From: ZC4RG30 sp046347045
GTDB lineage: Bacteria; Pseudomonadota; Gammaproteobacteria; Steroidobacterales; Steroidobacteraceae
Direction of reading: 5' to 3'
Assembly (NCBI GenBank): GCA_046347045.1
Contig: JAXMGX010000002.1
Span: 354,454-418,453, forward strand
Length of the DNA stretch: 64,000 bases
Notes under the pieces: generated by a model
Seen by the model: the letters and a program-made list of their open reading frames with translations, nothing else
What the model was told of the DNA's origin: nothing
Databases searched by the model: none
Program-made: the position numbers and the translations under genes
Part shown: positions 27,002 through 35,873 of the stretch, piece after piece
Numbering within the stretch: the first letter of the stretch is position 1
How the letters are laid out: each line of letters starts with the position of its first letter

Positions 27002-27580
27002 ATGAAGCGTTGGCGCTGGCTGCTCGCCGCGGTGGTGGTGGGCCTGGTGGTGGCCGCCGCCTATGTGGCCGGCACCGGCGATCAGGGCGCCGAGCGCGCG
27101 AAACCCAATGAGGCCGACGCGGCCACCTACGCCTATGAAGCCCATGACGTGGTGGTGCGGCAGATGGATGCGCAGGGCGCGCTGCAGTACGAAATCGAAG
27201 CGGCCAGCGTCACGCAGTTGCCGCGCGACGGCGCCATCGAGGCCCACGACCTCACGCTGCACTACGACCCGCCCGGCAAGGCCGACCCCAGCCGGCGCTG
27301 GACGCTGACCGCCGCCAGCGCGCAGCTCCCCGAAGCCAGCGACGTGGTGAAGCTGGCCGGCCACGTGCTGGTGCAGGGCCGCGTTGCGCAGTCCCCCGCC
27401 CCCATCCGCTTCCAGTCCGAGAAGCTGGACTACAACCTCAAGACCCAGGACGTGGCCAGCGATGCGCCGTTCGAAATGCACTGGGGTGGCAACCAGTTCA
27501 CCGGCCGCGGCTTGAAGGCGAATATCAAGCTGGGCACTGTGTCGGTAGAATCGAGCACCAATGGCAAGATCGTTCCCTGA
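27002..27580 (+). CDS. lptC: LPS export protein LptC
   Basis: LptC is the bitopic inner-membrane protein that passes LPS from LptBFG to LptA. The 192-residue product has one N-terminal membrane segment (about residues 6-22) and a periplasmic beta-jellyroll domain (DVVVRQMDAQGALQYEIEA, SEKLDYNLKTQDVASDAPFE, FTGRGLKANIKLGTVSV). These match the LptC/YrbK family. The ATG at 27002 (MKRWRW) is supported by position after kdsC. lptA overlaps its end by 20 bases. Confidence 0.94.
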   Translation: MKRWRWLLAAVVVGLVVAAAYVAGTGDQGAERAKPNEADAATYAYEAHDVVVRQMDAQGALQYEIEAASVTQLPRDGAIEAHDLTLHYDPPGKADPSRRWTLTAASAQLPEASDVVKLAGHVLVQGRVAQSPAPIRFQSEKLDYNLKTQDVASDAPFEMHWGGNQFTGRGLKANIKLGTVSVESSTNGKIVP

Positions 27581-28226
27581 ACTGGCGTTCGCCGCAGGAC
27601 TGCTGCTGGCGGCGGGCACCGTGTTCGCCGCGCAGGGCAAGCTCGCGCTCGACAACCGGACACCCATCGAATTCGAAGGCGCCTGCTTCCGCGCCAATTT
27701 CAATGCGGGCACGCTGGAATCCTGCGATGCCGTGCTGCGCCAGGGCACACAGGCATTGATCAAGGCCAAGAACGCCAAGGGGCGCAAGCTCTCCGAGGGC
27801 TATGAAGACGGCGAATGGCAGTTCTCGAACGGCGTGCACATCGAATTCGACGATGCGGTGCTCGATGCGGACAGCGCCACGGTGGTGTTCGCCGGCAACC
27901 GGCTGAAAGAGGTGCACGTGAAGGGCACGAAGGCGGAGCCCGCGCGCTTCTCGCACCAGCTCAAGGATGCGCCGCGGCGCAACCAGGGCCGCGCCGCCAC
28001 CATCGACTACGACTCGGCGAGCGCCGTGCTGCGCCTGGCCGGTGGCACCTGGTACACCGACGGGCGCAACGAAGTGAACACCGCCTCGCTGATCTACAAC
28101 ATGAACGACGGCTCTTTCAGCAACGCCACCGGGCCCAACGAGGGCGATCGCGTGCGCATCACCATCCGGCCGTCGGACAAGCGCGTGCCGCCACCGCGCA
28201 CACCCGACCGGGCCACTTCGCAATGA
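27561..28226 (+). CDS. lptA: Periplasmic LPS transport protein LptA
   Basis: LptA forms the periplasmic bridge that carries LPS from LptC to LptD. The 221-residue protein has a signal peptide (cleavage probably after VFAA). Its OstA-like beta-strand repeats are visible around VHIEFDDAVLDADSATVVFAGN and GRAATIDYDSASAVLRLAGG. The tail is Pro/Arg-rich and hydrophilic. It overlaps lptC upstream and the lptB start downstream (ATGA), so all three are probably translated together. Confidence 0.92.
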   Translation: MARSFPELAFAAGLLLAAGTVFAAQGKLALDNRTPIEFEGACFRANFNAGTLESCDAVLRQGTQALIKAKNAKGRKLSEGYEDGEWQFSNGVHIEFDDAVLDADSATVVFAGNRLKEVHVKGTKAEPARFSHQLKDAPRRNQGRAATIDYDSASAVLRLAGGTWYTDGRNEVNTASLIYNMNDGSFSNATGPNEGDRVRITIRPSDKRVPPPRTPDRATSQ

Positions 28227-28972
28227 ACGCGGTTGCCGGCGTGAACAACTCCGTGCTTCGGGCCAGTCACTTGCGCAAGAGCTTCCGCAGCCGCTGCGTG
28301 GTCGAAGATCTGTCGCTGCAGGTGGAGTCCGGCGAGATCGTGGGCCTCCTGGGTCCGAACGGCGCCGGCAAGACCACCTCGTTCTACATGATCGTGGGCC
28401 TGATCAGCGCCGATGCGGGCACGATCTCGCTGGACGAGCACGACATCACCGGCCTGCCCATGCACCGGCGCGCGCGGCTGGGCCTGGGCTACCTGCCGCA
28501 GGAAGCCTCGGTGTTCCGCCGGCTGTCCGTGGAAGACAACATCCTCGCCATTCTCGAAACACGTCCCGACCTCGACCGCAGTGCACGGCGCAACGAACTG
28601 GAGCACATCCTCGAGGAGCTGCGGATCGGGCACGTGCGGGCCAGCGCCGGCATGGCATTGTCGGGTGGCGAACGCCGTCGCGTGGAAATCGCGCGGGCGC
28701 TGGCCGCAGCGCCGCGCTTCATGCTGCTCGATGAGCCCTTCGCGGGCGTCGATCCGATTTCCGTGCTCGACATCCAGAAGATCGTCACCGATCTGGCCGC
28801 GCGGGGCATCGGCGTGCTGATCACCGATCATAACGTCCGCGAAACACTGGGTGTCTGCAACCGTGCCTGCATCGTGGACCGCGGCACCGTGATCGCTGCC
28901 GGAACTGCGGAAGAAATCCTTGCCAACGAGAGAGTCCGTGAGGTGTACTTGGGTCAGAATTTCCGAATGTAA
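28223..28972 (+). CDS. lptB: LPS export ABC transporter ATP-binding protein LptB
   Basis: LptB powers LPS extraction with LptF/LptG, which are not in this window. The 249-residue ATPase shows Walker A GLLGPNGAGKTTSFYMIVGL, the Q-loop PQEASVFRRLSVEDNI, signature LSGGERRRVEIARAL, Walker B FMLLDEPFAGVDP and the switch His in LITDHNVRETL. The ATG at 28223 overlaps the lptA stop. rpoN follows after 27 bases, the classical yrbG-rpoN order. Confidence 0.97.
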   Translation: MNAVAGVNNSVLRASHLRKSFRSRCVVEDLSLQVESGEIVGLLGPNGAGKTTSFYMIVGLISADAGTISLDEHDITGLPMHRRARLGLGYLPQEASVFRRLSVEDNILAILETRPDLDRSARRNELEHILEELRIGHVRASAGMALSGGERRRVEIARALAAAPRFMLLDEPFAGVDPISVLDIQKIVTDLAARGIGVLITDHNVRETLGVCNRACIVDRGTVIAAGTAEEILANERVREVYLGQNFRM

Positions 28973-28999
28973 AGACGGTCACGGCCGTGTAGTTTTCGA

Positions 29000-30478
29000 A
29001 TGCTGAAAGCCTCCCTGCAGCTCCGCCTTGGACAGCAACTGACGATGACTCCGCAGTTGCAGCAGGCGATCAGGCTGCTGCAGCTTCCCTCGCTCGAGCT
29101 CCAGGCTCACATCCGCGAGCTGCTCGAAACCAACGTGATGCTCGAGGCCGAGGACGACACCGAGGCCACCGCCAGCTTCGAGGCGCTGGGCGCCGGCCCC
29201 AACGATCGCGAGGCCCCCGCAGGCAGCGATGAGTCCCCCCGCGCTGCCAGCGGCGATTCCGACACCGATCCGCACGCCGAGAGCGCCGAGCCCAGCGTCG
29301 AGATCGTGGAGGATGGCTGGAGTGAAACCTCGGCCGCGCCCGGCGAAACGCCCTGGAACGCCGATGACGACGACCGCCAGCAGGACTACCAGGATGGTCG
29401 CGGCGAAACGCTGCAGCAGCATCTGCAGTGGCAGCTTGAGATGGCGAAGCTCGACGCGCGCGAACAGGCCATCGGCCGCGCCATAGTTGATGCCATCAAC
29501 GACGATGGCTATCTCACCGAACCCTTCGATGCCATCGCCGCCACGCTGAAGCCCGAGATCCAGGCCAGCGATGCCGAAATCGGCGAGATGCTGCAGGTGG
29601 TGCAGACGCTGGACCCGCTGGGCGTGGGCGCGCGCAACCTGGGCGAATGCCTGCTGCTGCAGCTCAATGCGCTCTCGCCCGACACCCCGGGGCTGGCCAC
29701 GGCGCGCGCCATCGCCGAAAGCCACCTCGATCTGCTGGCGCGGCGCGAAATGACCGCGCTGCGGCGCGAACTTCGCGTATCGGAAGAAGAACTGGAACAG
29801 GGCCTGGTACTGGTGCGCGGCTGCCACCCCCGCCCCGGGTCGCAGATCAGCGCAGCGGCCTCGGAATACGTGGTGCCGGATGTATTCGTGCGGCGCAGCG
29901 GCACGGGCTGGACAGTCGAGATGAATCCAGCCACCCTTCCCAAGGTGCGGATCAACGAGAGCTATGCCAGCCTCATCGGCCGCAGCGCCGGTCACGCCAC
30001 CATGCGCACGCAACTGCAGGAGGCGCGCTGGCTGCTGAAGAGCCTGGAGATCCGCCACGACACGCTGCTGAAGGTCGCACGGTCCATCGTCGAACGGCAG
30101 CTCGATTTCCTGGAGCATGGCGAGGAACACATGCGGCCGATGATCCTGCGCGATATCGCCGCCGCCATCTCCATGCACGAGTCCACCGTCTCGCGCGTCA
30201 CCTCCGGCAAGTACATGCATACGCCGCGTGGCGTGTTCGAACTGCGCTACTTCTTCTCGAGCCAGGTCGAGGGCAGCGACGGCTCGGGCACCTCGTCCAC
30301 GGCCATCCGCGCGAAGATAAAGAAACTCATCAAGGACGAAAGTCCGGATTCGCCGCTGTCCGACAGCCGCATCGCCGAAGTGCTGTCGAAGGAAGGCATT
30401 CCCGTCGCACGCCGCACGGTGGCCAAGTACCGCGAGTCCATGGGCATCGCGCCATCGAATGAACGCAAGCGGGCCTGA
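29000..30478 (+). CDS. rpoN: RNA polymerase sigma-54 factor
   Basis: RpoN directs polymerase to -24/-12 promoters that need enhancer-binding ATPases. The 492-residue protein begins LKASLQLRLGQQLTMTPQLQ, the region I that binds activators. An acidic region II follows (residues 50-125, rich in Asp/Glu). It then has the core-binding and DNA-binding domains, including SRVTSGKYMHTPRGVFELRYFF and the RpoN box ARRTVAKYRES. It shares the lpt-hpf-rapZ locus typical of gammaproteobacteria. Confidence 0.97.
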   Translation: MLKASLQLRLGQQLTMTPQLQQAIRLLQLPSLELQAHIRELLETNVMLEAEDDTEATASFEALGAGPNDREAPAGSDESPRAASGDSDTDPHAESAEPSVEIVEDGWSETSAAPGETPWNADDDDRQQDYQDGRGETLQQHLQWQLEMAKLDAREQAIGRAIVDAINDDGYLTEPFDAIAATLKPEIQASDAEIGEMLQVVQTLDPLGVGARNLGECLLLQLNALSPDTPGLATARAIAESHLDLLARREMTALRRELRVSEEELEQGLVLVRGCHPRPGSQISAAASEYVVPDVFVRRSGTGWTVEMNPATLPKVRINESYASLIGRSAGHATMRTQLQEARWLLKSLEIRHDTLLKVARSIVERQLDFLEHGEEHMRPMILRDIAAAISMHESTVSRVTSGKYMHTPRGVFELRYFFSSQVEGSDGSGTSSTAIRAKIKKLIKDESPDSPLSDSRIAEVLSKEGIPVARRTVAKYRESMGIAPSNERKRA

Positions 30479-30503
30479 AGGCCCCGAAATGAAGGAGAGC
30501 ATC

Positions 30504-30821
30504 ATGCAGTTGAAGATGACCGGCCACCATGTGGAGATCACGCCCTCGATGCGCGCCTATGTGGAAAAACGTCTGGAGCGGGTGAAGCGTCATTTCGATC
30601 AGGTCATCGACGTGAATTTCGTCATGTCGGTCGAGAAACTGCAGCACAAGGCCGAGGCCACGGTGCACGTCAGCGGCTCCAGCATCCATGCCGACGCCAT
30701 CGATACCAACATGTACGCCGCCATCGATGCGCTCACCGACAAGCTCGACCGCAGCGTGGTCAAACACAAGGAAAAGGCCCGCGACCACCACGCCAGCGAG
30801 GGCCGCGCCGCGCGCCAGTAG
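30504..30821 (+). CDS. hpf: Ribosome hibernation promoting factor (short HPF type)
   Basis: HPF binds idle ribosomes and promotes 100S dimers. The 105-residue protein is the short form: LKMTGHHVEITPSMRAYVEKRL, then AEATVHVSGSSIHADA and NMYAAIDALTDKLDRSVVKHKEK, with no C-terminal extension. I chose ATG 30504 because GGAGA sits eight bases upstream. It follows rpoN by 25 bases. In many relatives ptsN lies next, but here rapZ comes directly. Confidence 0.95.
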   Translation: MQLKMTGHHVEITPSMRAYVEKRLERVKRHFDQVIDVNFVMSVEKLQHKAEATVHVSGSSIHADAIDTNMYAAIDALTDKLDRSVVKHKEKARDHHASEGRAARQ

Positions 30822-30846
30822 CGCGCTGCCGCCGGGAAGAGCAGCA

Positions 30847-31755
30847 ATGCCATTGCGCCTCGTCATGGTCAGCGGCCTGTCCGGCTCGGGCAAGAGCGTG
30901 GCGCTGCACATGCTCGAGGACATGGATTTCTACTGCGTCGACAACATCCCGGCGGCGCTGCTGAAGTCCTTCGTGTCGCACACGGTGCGCAGCTCCGAGA
31001 GCATGTACCAGCGCACCGCCGTGGGTCTCGATGCGCGCAACACGCGCACCGAGATCGCCACGGTGCCGGCGCTGGTGCATGAACTGCGCGCCTCGGGCAT
31101 CGGCTGCGAACTGCTGTTCCTCACCGCCACCGACGATGCACTGCTGCGGCGCTTCGCGGAAACCCGCCGCAAGCATCCGATGAGCCGCCATCACGAGGGC
31201 CTGCGCGAAGCCATCGCGCTGGAGCGCGACCTGCTCGACCCGGTGGTGCAGGCCGCCGACCTCATCATCGACACCTCGAACCTGGGCGTGCACCAGCTGC
31301 GCGAGACCATCCGCAACCGCGTGGAACGTCGGTCGCAGGGACGGTTGTCCATCCTGTTCGAATCCTTCGGGTTCAAGAACGGCATCCCCGGCGATGCCGA
31401 CTTCGTGTTCGACGCCCGCTCGCTGCCCAACCCCTACTGGGAGCCGGGATTGCGCGGGCTCACCGGACGCGACGCGGACGTGATCCGCTACCTGCAGAAC
31501 CAGCCCGGCGTGGCGCCGCTGGTGGAGGACATCACGCGCTTCCTCGAGGCGCGCATCCCCGAATTCCGGGCCAGCAACCGGCGCTACCTCACCGTGGCCG
31601 TGGGCTGCACCGGCGGCCAGCACCGCTCGGTGTACCTGGTCGAGCGCATCGCGCAGGATTTCGCGGACCGGCACGCCGATGTGTCGGTACGGCACTCCGG
31701 CCTGCCCGGGGTCGCCATCTTCTCGCCGCCGGCCCGCAGCGCCACCGGCACCTGA
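30847..31755 (+). CDS. rapZ: RNase adapter protein RapZ
   Basis: RapZ is a P-loop protein that, in E. coli, senses glucosamine-6-phosphate and guides GlmZ small RNA to RNase E. The 302-residue protein has Walker A SGLSGSGKSVALHML (about residues 9-23), DFYCVDNIPAALL, DARSLPNPYWEPGLRGLTG, and the C-terminal VAVGCTGGQHRSVYLVERI. All are diagnostic. Start ATG 30847 follows hpf by 25 bases. zapE begins 2 bases after the stop. Confidence 0.96.
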   Translation: MPLRLVMVSGLSGSGKSVALHMLEDMDFYCVDNIPAALLKSFVSHTVRSSESMYQRTAVGLDARNTRTEIATVPALVHELRASGIGCELLFLTATDDALLRRFAETRRKHPMSRHHEGLREAIALERDLLDPVVQAADLIIDTSNLGVHQLRETIRNRVERRSQGRLSILFESFGFKNGIPGDADFVFDARSLPNPYWEPGLRGLTGRDADVIRYLQNQPGVAPLVEDITRFLEARIPEFRASNRRYLTVAVGCTGGQHRSVYLVERIAQDFADRHADVSVRHSGLPGVAIFSPPARSATGT

Positions 31756-31757
31756 GC

Positions 31758-32867
31758 ATGGCAAGCCCGCTGCTGCAGCGCTACGAGCGCGCGCTGGCGG
31801 ATGAGTCGCGCGTCCGCGATGAGGGCCAGCAGGCCGCGGTGCAGCGCCTGGCCGGTCTTTCCGACTGCCTGGATTCCACCGACCCCATCCGCCGGCTGCG
31901 CATGCGCGTGGCGGGTCTGCTGCATCTGTGGCGCGGCGTGCGTTACGACGCTGGCTGCCGCGGGATCTATCTGTGGGGAACGGTCGGGCGCGGCAAGAGC
32001 TGGCTGGTCGACCTGTTCCAGCAGCAGCAGGCGCGGCATTCCCGGCGGCTGCATTTCCAGCACCTGATGCGCGAGGTGCATGCGGCGCTTGGCAGGTTGC
32101 GCCGCCGCGAACGGCCGCTCGACCTGGTGGCGGCACAGATGGCCTCGAAGGCGCGGGTGTGGTGCATCGACGAGTTCGAGGTGATCGACATCGCCGATGC
32201 GATGATCCTGCACGGCCTGGTGACGGCGCTGCTCGATCGCGGCGTGGTGCTGGTCCTCACCTCCAACACGCCGCCTGGCCGGCTGTATGCGGGCGGTCTG
32301 CAGCGCGAGCGCTTCCTGCCGACCATCGCACTGCTGGAACGGCAGCTCGATGTGGTGGAGCTGGCCGCCGGCCCCGACCACCGGCTGCGGCAGCTTGCCG
32401 CCAACGACACCTACCTGCTGTCCACCGACCCGCGCACCCACGCGCGCATGCAGGAGCTGTTCATGCGCCTCGCCGGCGCCGCGGGGCTCGGCGAGAAGAT
32501 GCTGATGATCGAGGGCCGGCCGGTGCAGGCACGGGGCCATGTGGGCGGCCTGGGGTGGTTCGACTTCGCCGCGCTGTGCGAAGGGCCGCGCGCCGCGGCC
32601 GATTACATCGCCATCGCCGCGCAGCTTCACACGGTTTTCCTGTCGGATGTGCCACGGCTCGACGCCGCCAGCGACGACGCCGCGCGCCGCTTCATCGTGC
32701 TGATCGACGAACTCTATGACCGGCGCGTGCGGCTGGTGGTCTCTGCAGCCGCCGAGCCCAACCAGCTGTATTCCGGCGAGCGTCTGCGCGGACAGTTCGC
32801 GCGCACCGCCAGCCGGCTGATGGAGATGCGCACCGCGGGTTACCTGGAAGCGGCGCCACCCCGGTAA
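31758..32867 (+). CDS. zapE: Cell division ATPase ZapE (AFG1-like)
   Basis: ZapE is an AAA-type ATPase linked to Z-ring function under stress. The 369-residue protein has Walker A GTVGRGKSWLVDLF (about residues 74-87), Walker B VWCIDEFEVIDIADAMIL and LTSNTPPGRLYAGGLQRERFLP, all characteristic of the AFG1/ZapE family. It closes the kdsD-to-zapE run. Its 3' end overlaps the convergent rarD gene by 28 bases, so the two mRNAs share complementary ends. Confidence 0.92.
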   Translation: MASPLLQRYERALADESRVRDEGQQAAVQRLAGLSDCLDSTDPIRRLRMRVAGLLHLWRGVRYDAGCRGIYLWGTVGRGKSWLVDLFQQQQARHSRRLHFQHLMREVHAALGRLRRRERPLDLVAAQMASKARVWCIDEFEVIDIADAMILHGLVTALLDRGVVLVLTSNTPPGRLYAGGLQRERFLPTIALLERQLDVVELAAGPDHRLRQLAANDTYLLSTDPRTHARMQELFMRLAGAAGLGEKMLMIEGRPVQARGHVGGLGWFDFAALCEGPRAAADYIAIAAQLHTVFLSDVPRLDAASDDAARRFIVLIDELYDRRVRLVVSAAAEPNQLYSGERLRGQFARTASRLMEMRTAGYLEAAPPR

Positions 32868-33724
32868 CGGCGCAACGCGTCCACGCTGAAGATCAGGAGC
32901 GCAGCCCAGATGCAGCCGAATGCCACCTGCCGCGCGCTGCCGAAGGGTTCATGGAACACCCAGATGCCAAGGAGCAGCGCCACCGACGGCGAGATGTACT
33001 GCGTGAGTCCCAGCGTCAGCATGCTGACGCGCTGAGCGGCGAAGGCGAACAGCGCCAGGGGCACGGCGGTGATCGGCCCACCGACGACGAGCAGTGCGTC
33101 GTCGCGCCAGTGGCCATGGCCGAAGGCGCCCTGTCCGGTGGATTCGCACCACGCCAGATACGCCACGGCGGGCAGCAGCATCACGCCGCTTTCCACGGCG
33201 AGGCCGCGGATCGAATCGAAGGGCACCAGCTTGCGGATCAGGCCGTAAAGCCCGAATGAAACCGCCAGTGTCAGCGCGATCCACGGCGGCGCGTGGATCT
33301 GCCAGGCCAGGAACAGCACGCCTCCCGCGGCCAGCAGCACGGCGGCCTGCTGGCTGCGATTGAGCTTCTCGCCCAGGACACTCACCGCCACGACCACGCT
33401 CACCAGCGGCGTGATGAAGTAACCGAGGCTCGTGTCTATCACGTGGCCGTTGACCACGGCCCACACGTACACGCCCCAGTTCACCGAGATCAGCAGGCCG
33501 CCCAGGCTGAGCAGGCTCCACTGCCGCAACGTGAGCGAAGTGACCCATCCCACGTCGCCCCGCACCAGCAGGTACAGCCACACCGCCACCGCGCACCAGG
33601 CGGCCCGGTGCGCCAGCAGCTGGAACGCAGGCACATCGCCCAGCAGGCGCCAGAACAGCGGGAACAGGCCCCAGATGAGAAAGGCAGCCATCGCCACGGG
33701 CAATCCGCCGCGCCGGACCGTCAC
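32840..33724 (-). CDS. rarD: RarD-type EamA family transporter
   Basis: The 294-residue protein has about ten membrane helices and the RarD signature GLPVAMAAFLIWGLFPLFWRLL with LAHRAAWCAVAVWLY. It ends with QYISPSVALLLGIWVFHEPF. RarD proteins are predicted drug/metabolite-type exporters with unknown substrate. GTG at 33724 is preceded by GGGAG six bases upstream, which decides the start. It is divergent from the dehydrogenase operon and convergent with zapE. Confidence 0.9.
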   Translation of the reverse strand: MTVRRGGLPVAMAAFLIWGLFPLFWRLLGDVPAFQLLAHRAAWCAVAVWLYLLVRGDVGWVTSLTLRQWSLLSLGGLLISVNWGVYVWAVVNGHVIDTSLGYFITPLVSVVVAVSVLGEKLNRSQQAAVLLAAGGVLFLAWQIHAPPWIALTLAVSFGLYGLIRKLVPFDSIRGLAVESGVMLLPAVAYLAWCESTGQGAFGHGHWRDDALLVVGGPITAVPLALFAFAAQRVSMLTLGLTQYISPSVALLLGIWVFHEPFGSARQVAFGCIWAALLIFSVDALRRYRGGAASR

Positions 33725-33809
33725 TTAACACTCCCGTGCACTGGAGGTACGCATTGCGAACCTGTAAATTTTGGGTCTGGAAAACGCACGTGCGCGAGGG
33801 GAGCCCAAC

Positions 33810-34889
33810 TTGAAGACGATTGCGCAGTTTGCCATCGGCCATGAGCAATTGCTCGATGCCGACGGCAAACCCTGCGGCGAACTGCCCCCCTTCGCCAGCG
33901 ATGCCGATGCCATGCGCCGCATGTATTCGATGATGGTGCTGTGCCGGCTGTTCGACGCCAAGGCCATCAACCTGCAGCGCACCGGCAGGCTGGGCACCTA
34001 TGCGCCCTGCACCGGCCACGAGGCCACGCATGTGGGCGTGGGCGCGGCGATGCGGCCCGAGGACGTGCTCTGCCCCGTGTACCGCGAGTACGGCACGCAG
34101 CTCTGGCGCGGCGTCACGCTCACCGAGATCCTCACCTACTGGGCGGGCGACGAGCGCGGCACGGACTTCGCCGGCCCGCGCGAGGATTTTCCCTGGTGCG
34201 TGCCCATCGGCTCGCAGACGCCGCATGCCGCCGGCGTCGCGATGGCGTTCAAGATGCGCAGGCAGCCGCGCTGCGCCGTGGCGTACATCGGCGATGGCGG
34301 CACCTCGCAGGGCGCCTTCCACGAAGCCATCAATCTCGCCGGCGCGCAGCGCCTGCCGGTGGTGTTCGTGGTGGTGAACAATGGCTGGGCCATTTCGGTG
34401 CCGGTGTCGCAGCAGACCGCCGCGCAGACCTTCGCGCAGAAGGGCCTGGGCAATGGCGTGCCGGGCGTGCAGTGCGACGGCAACGATCTGCTCGCCGTGC
34501 GAAAGGTGATGGAAGACGCGCTGGCGCGCGCGCGTGGCGGCGAAGGCCCCACGGTGGTCGAGACGGTCACTTATCGCCTCAGCGACCACACCACCGCCGA
34601 TGACGCCAGCCGCTATCGACCGCAGGCCGAACTGGATGCCGCCTGGCAGCGCGAGCCGCTGCTGCGCACGCGCCGCTTCATGGAAGCGCGCGGCTTCTGG
34701 GATGACGCCCGCGAGACCGCGCTGCGCGCCGACTGTGCCGCGCAGATCGAAGCGGCGGTGCACGGGTATCAGAACCGCCCCGCCGCCGACACCGACCAGA
34801 TGTTCGATCACCTGTTCGCACATCCGCCCGTGGCCCTCGAAGAGCAGAAGCTCACCGCCCGCCGCTACCGCAGCAACGGATCGCACTGA
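33810..34889 (+). CDS. pdhA: 2-oxoacid (pyruvate-type) dehydrogenase E1 component, alpha subunit
   Basis: E1 alpha binds thiamine diphosphate and decarboxylates the 2-oxo acid. The 359-residue protein has the ThDP motif YIGDGGTSQGAFHEAINLAG through VVNNGWAISVP, and the phosphorylation-loop-like TYRLSDHTTADDASRY. Pyruvate is likeliest, but branched-chain 2-oxo acids are possible by sequence. I chose TTG at 33810 because GAGGGGAG lies six bases upstream. Its stop is immediately followed by the E1 beta ATG. Confidence 0.9.
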   Translation: MKTIAQFAIGHEQLLDADGKPCGELPPFASDADAMRRMYSMMVLCRLFDAKAINLQRTGRLGTYAPCTGHEATHVGVGAAMRPEDVLCPVYREYGTQLWRGVTLTEILTYWAGDERGTDFAGPREDFPWCVPIGSQTPHAAGVAMAFKMRRQPRCAVAYIGDGGTSQGAFHEAINLAGAQRLPVVFVVVNNGWAISVPVSQQTAAQTFAQKGLGNGVPGVQCDGNDLLAVRKVMEDALARARGGEGPTVVETVTYRLSDHTTADDASRYRPQAELDAAWQREPLLRTRRFMEARGFWDDARETALRADCAAQIEAAVHGYQNRPAADTDQMFDHLFAHPPVALEEQKLTARRYRSNGSH

Positions 34890-35867
34890 ATGCCTCGTGT
34901 CACGCTGGTAGAGGGCATCAACCTCGCGCTTGCGCGCGCGCTGGCCGATGATCCGGACGTGGTGCTCATCGGCGAGGACATCGGCGTCAACGGCGGCGTG
35001 TTCCGCGCCACCGCCGGCCTGCAGCAGCGCTTCGGCGCGCTGCGCGTGCAGGACACGCCGCTGGCCGAAGGATTGATCGGCGGCATGGCGGTGGGCATGG
35101 CCTCGCAGGGCCTGAAGGTGGTCGCGGAAATCCAGTTCATGGGCTTCCTGTATCCGGCGCTGGACCAGATCGCCAATCACATGGCACGCATGCGCAACCG
35201 CACGCGCGGCCGCCTCACCTGTCCGGTGGTGGTGCGCATGCCGCATGGCGGCGGCATCCACGCGCCGGAGCATCACTCGGAAAGCCTCGAGGTACTGCTG
35301 GCGCATCACGCGGGCATCCGCGTGCTGTGCCCTTCATCGCCGGCACGGGCCTACGGCCTGCTGCTCGCCGCCATCCGCGATCCGGACCCGGTGATGTTCC
35401 TCGAACCCACGCGGCTGTACCGGCTCGCCAGGCAGGATGTCGTGGATGATGGCCACGCGCTGCCGCTGGATGAGGCCGTCGTATTGCGCGAGGGCGATGA
35501 CGTAACCCTCGTCACCTGGGGCGCCATGGTGCACGACACGCTGCGTGCCGCCGACCTGCTGATGCAGGAGAAGGTGAGCTGCGAGGTGATCGATCTTTCC
35601 AGCCTCTCGCCCATCGACCACGACACCATCCTGGAATCCGTGGCGCACACCGGCCGGCTGGTGATCGTGCACGAAGCGGCGCGCAACATCGGCCTGGGCG
35701 CCGAGATCGCCGCCACTGTCGCCGAGAAGGCGCTGTACGATCTGCTGGCGCCCGTGGTGCGCGTGACCGGCTACGATACGGTCATGCCCTATTTCGCGCT
35801 GGAACGCAGCTACATACCCAGCGTCGCGCGCATCGTCGATGCGGCGAAGCAGACAATGCAGGGCTGA
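34890..35867 (+). CDS. pdhB: 2-oxoacid (pyruvate-type) dehydrogenase E1 component, beta subunit
   Basis: E1 beta completes the ThDP site in the alpha2-beta2 enzyme. The 325-residue protein shows VLIGEDIGVNGGVFRAT, DTPLAEGLIGGMAVGMA, EIQFMGFLYPALDQI, RMPHGGGIHAPEHHSES and the C-terminal transketolase domain (VSCEVIDLSSLSPID). It begins on the base after the E1 alpha stop and ends 6 bases before E2. The heterodimeric E1 differs from the single-chain AceE used by enterobacteria. Confidence 0.93.
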   Translation: MPRVTLVEGINLALARALADDPDVVLIGEDIGVNGGVFRATAGLQQRFGALRVQDTPLAEGLIGGMAVGMASQGLKVVAEIQFMGFLYPALDQIANHMARMRNRTRGRLTCPVVVRMPHGGGIHAPEHHSESLEVLLAHHAGIRVLCPSSPARAYGLLLAAIRDPDPVMFLEPTRLYRLARQDVVDDGHALPLDEAVVLREGDDVTLVTWGAMVHDTLRAADLLMQEKVSCEVIDLSSLSPIDHDTILESVAHTGRLVIVHEAARNIGLGAEIAATVAEKALYDLLAPVVRVTGYDTVMPYFALERSYIPSVARIVDAAKQTMQG

Positions 35868-35873
35868 ACCACG

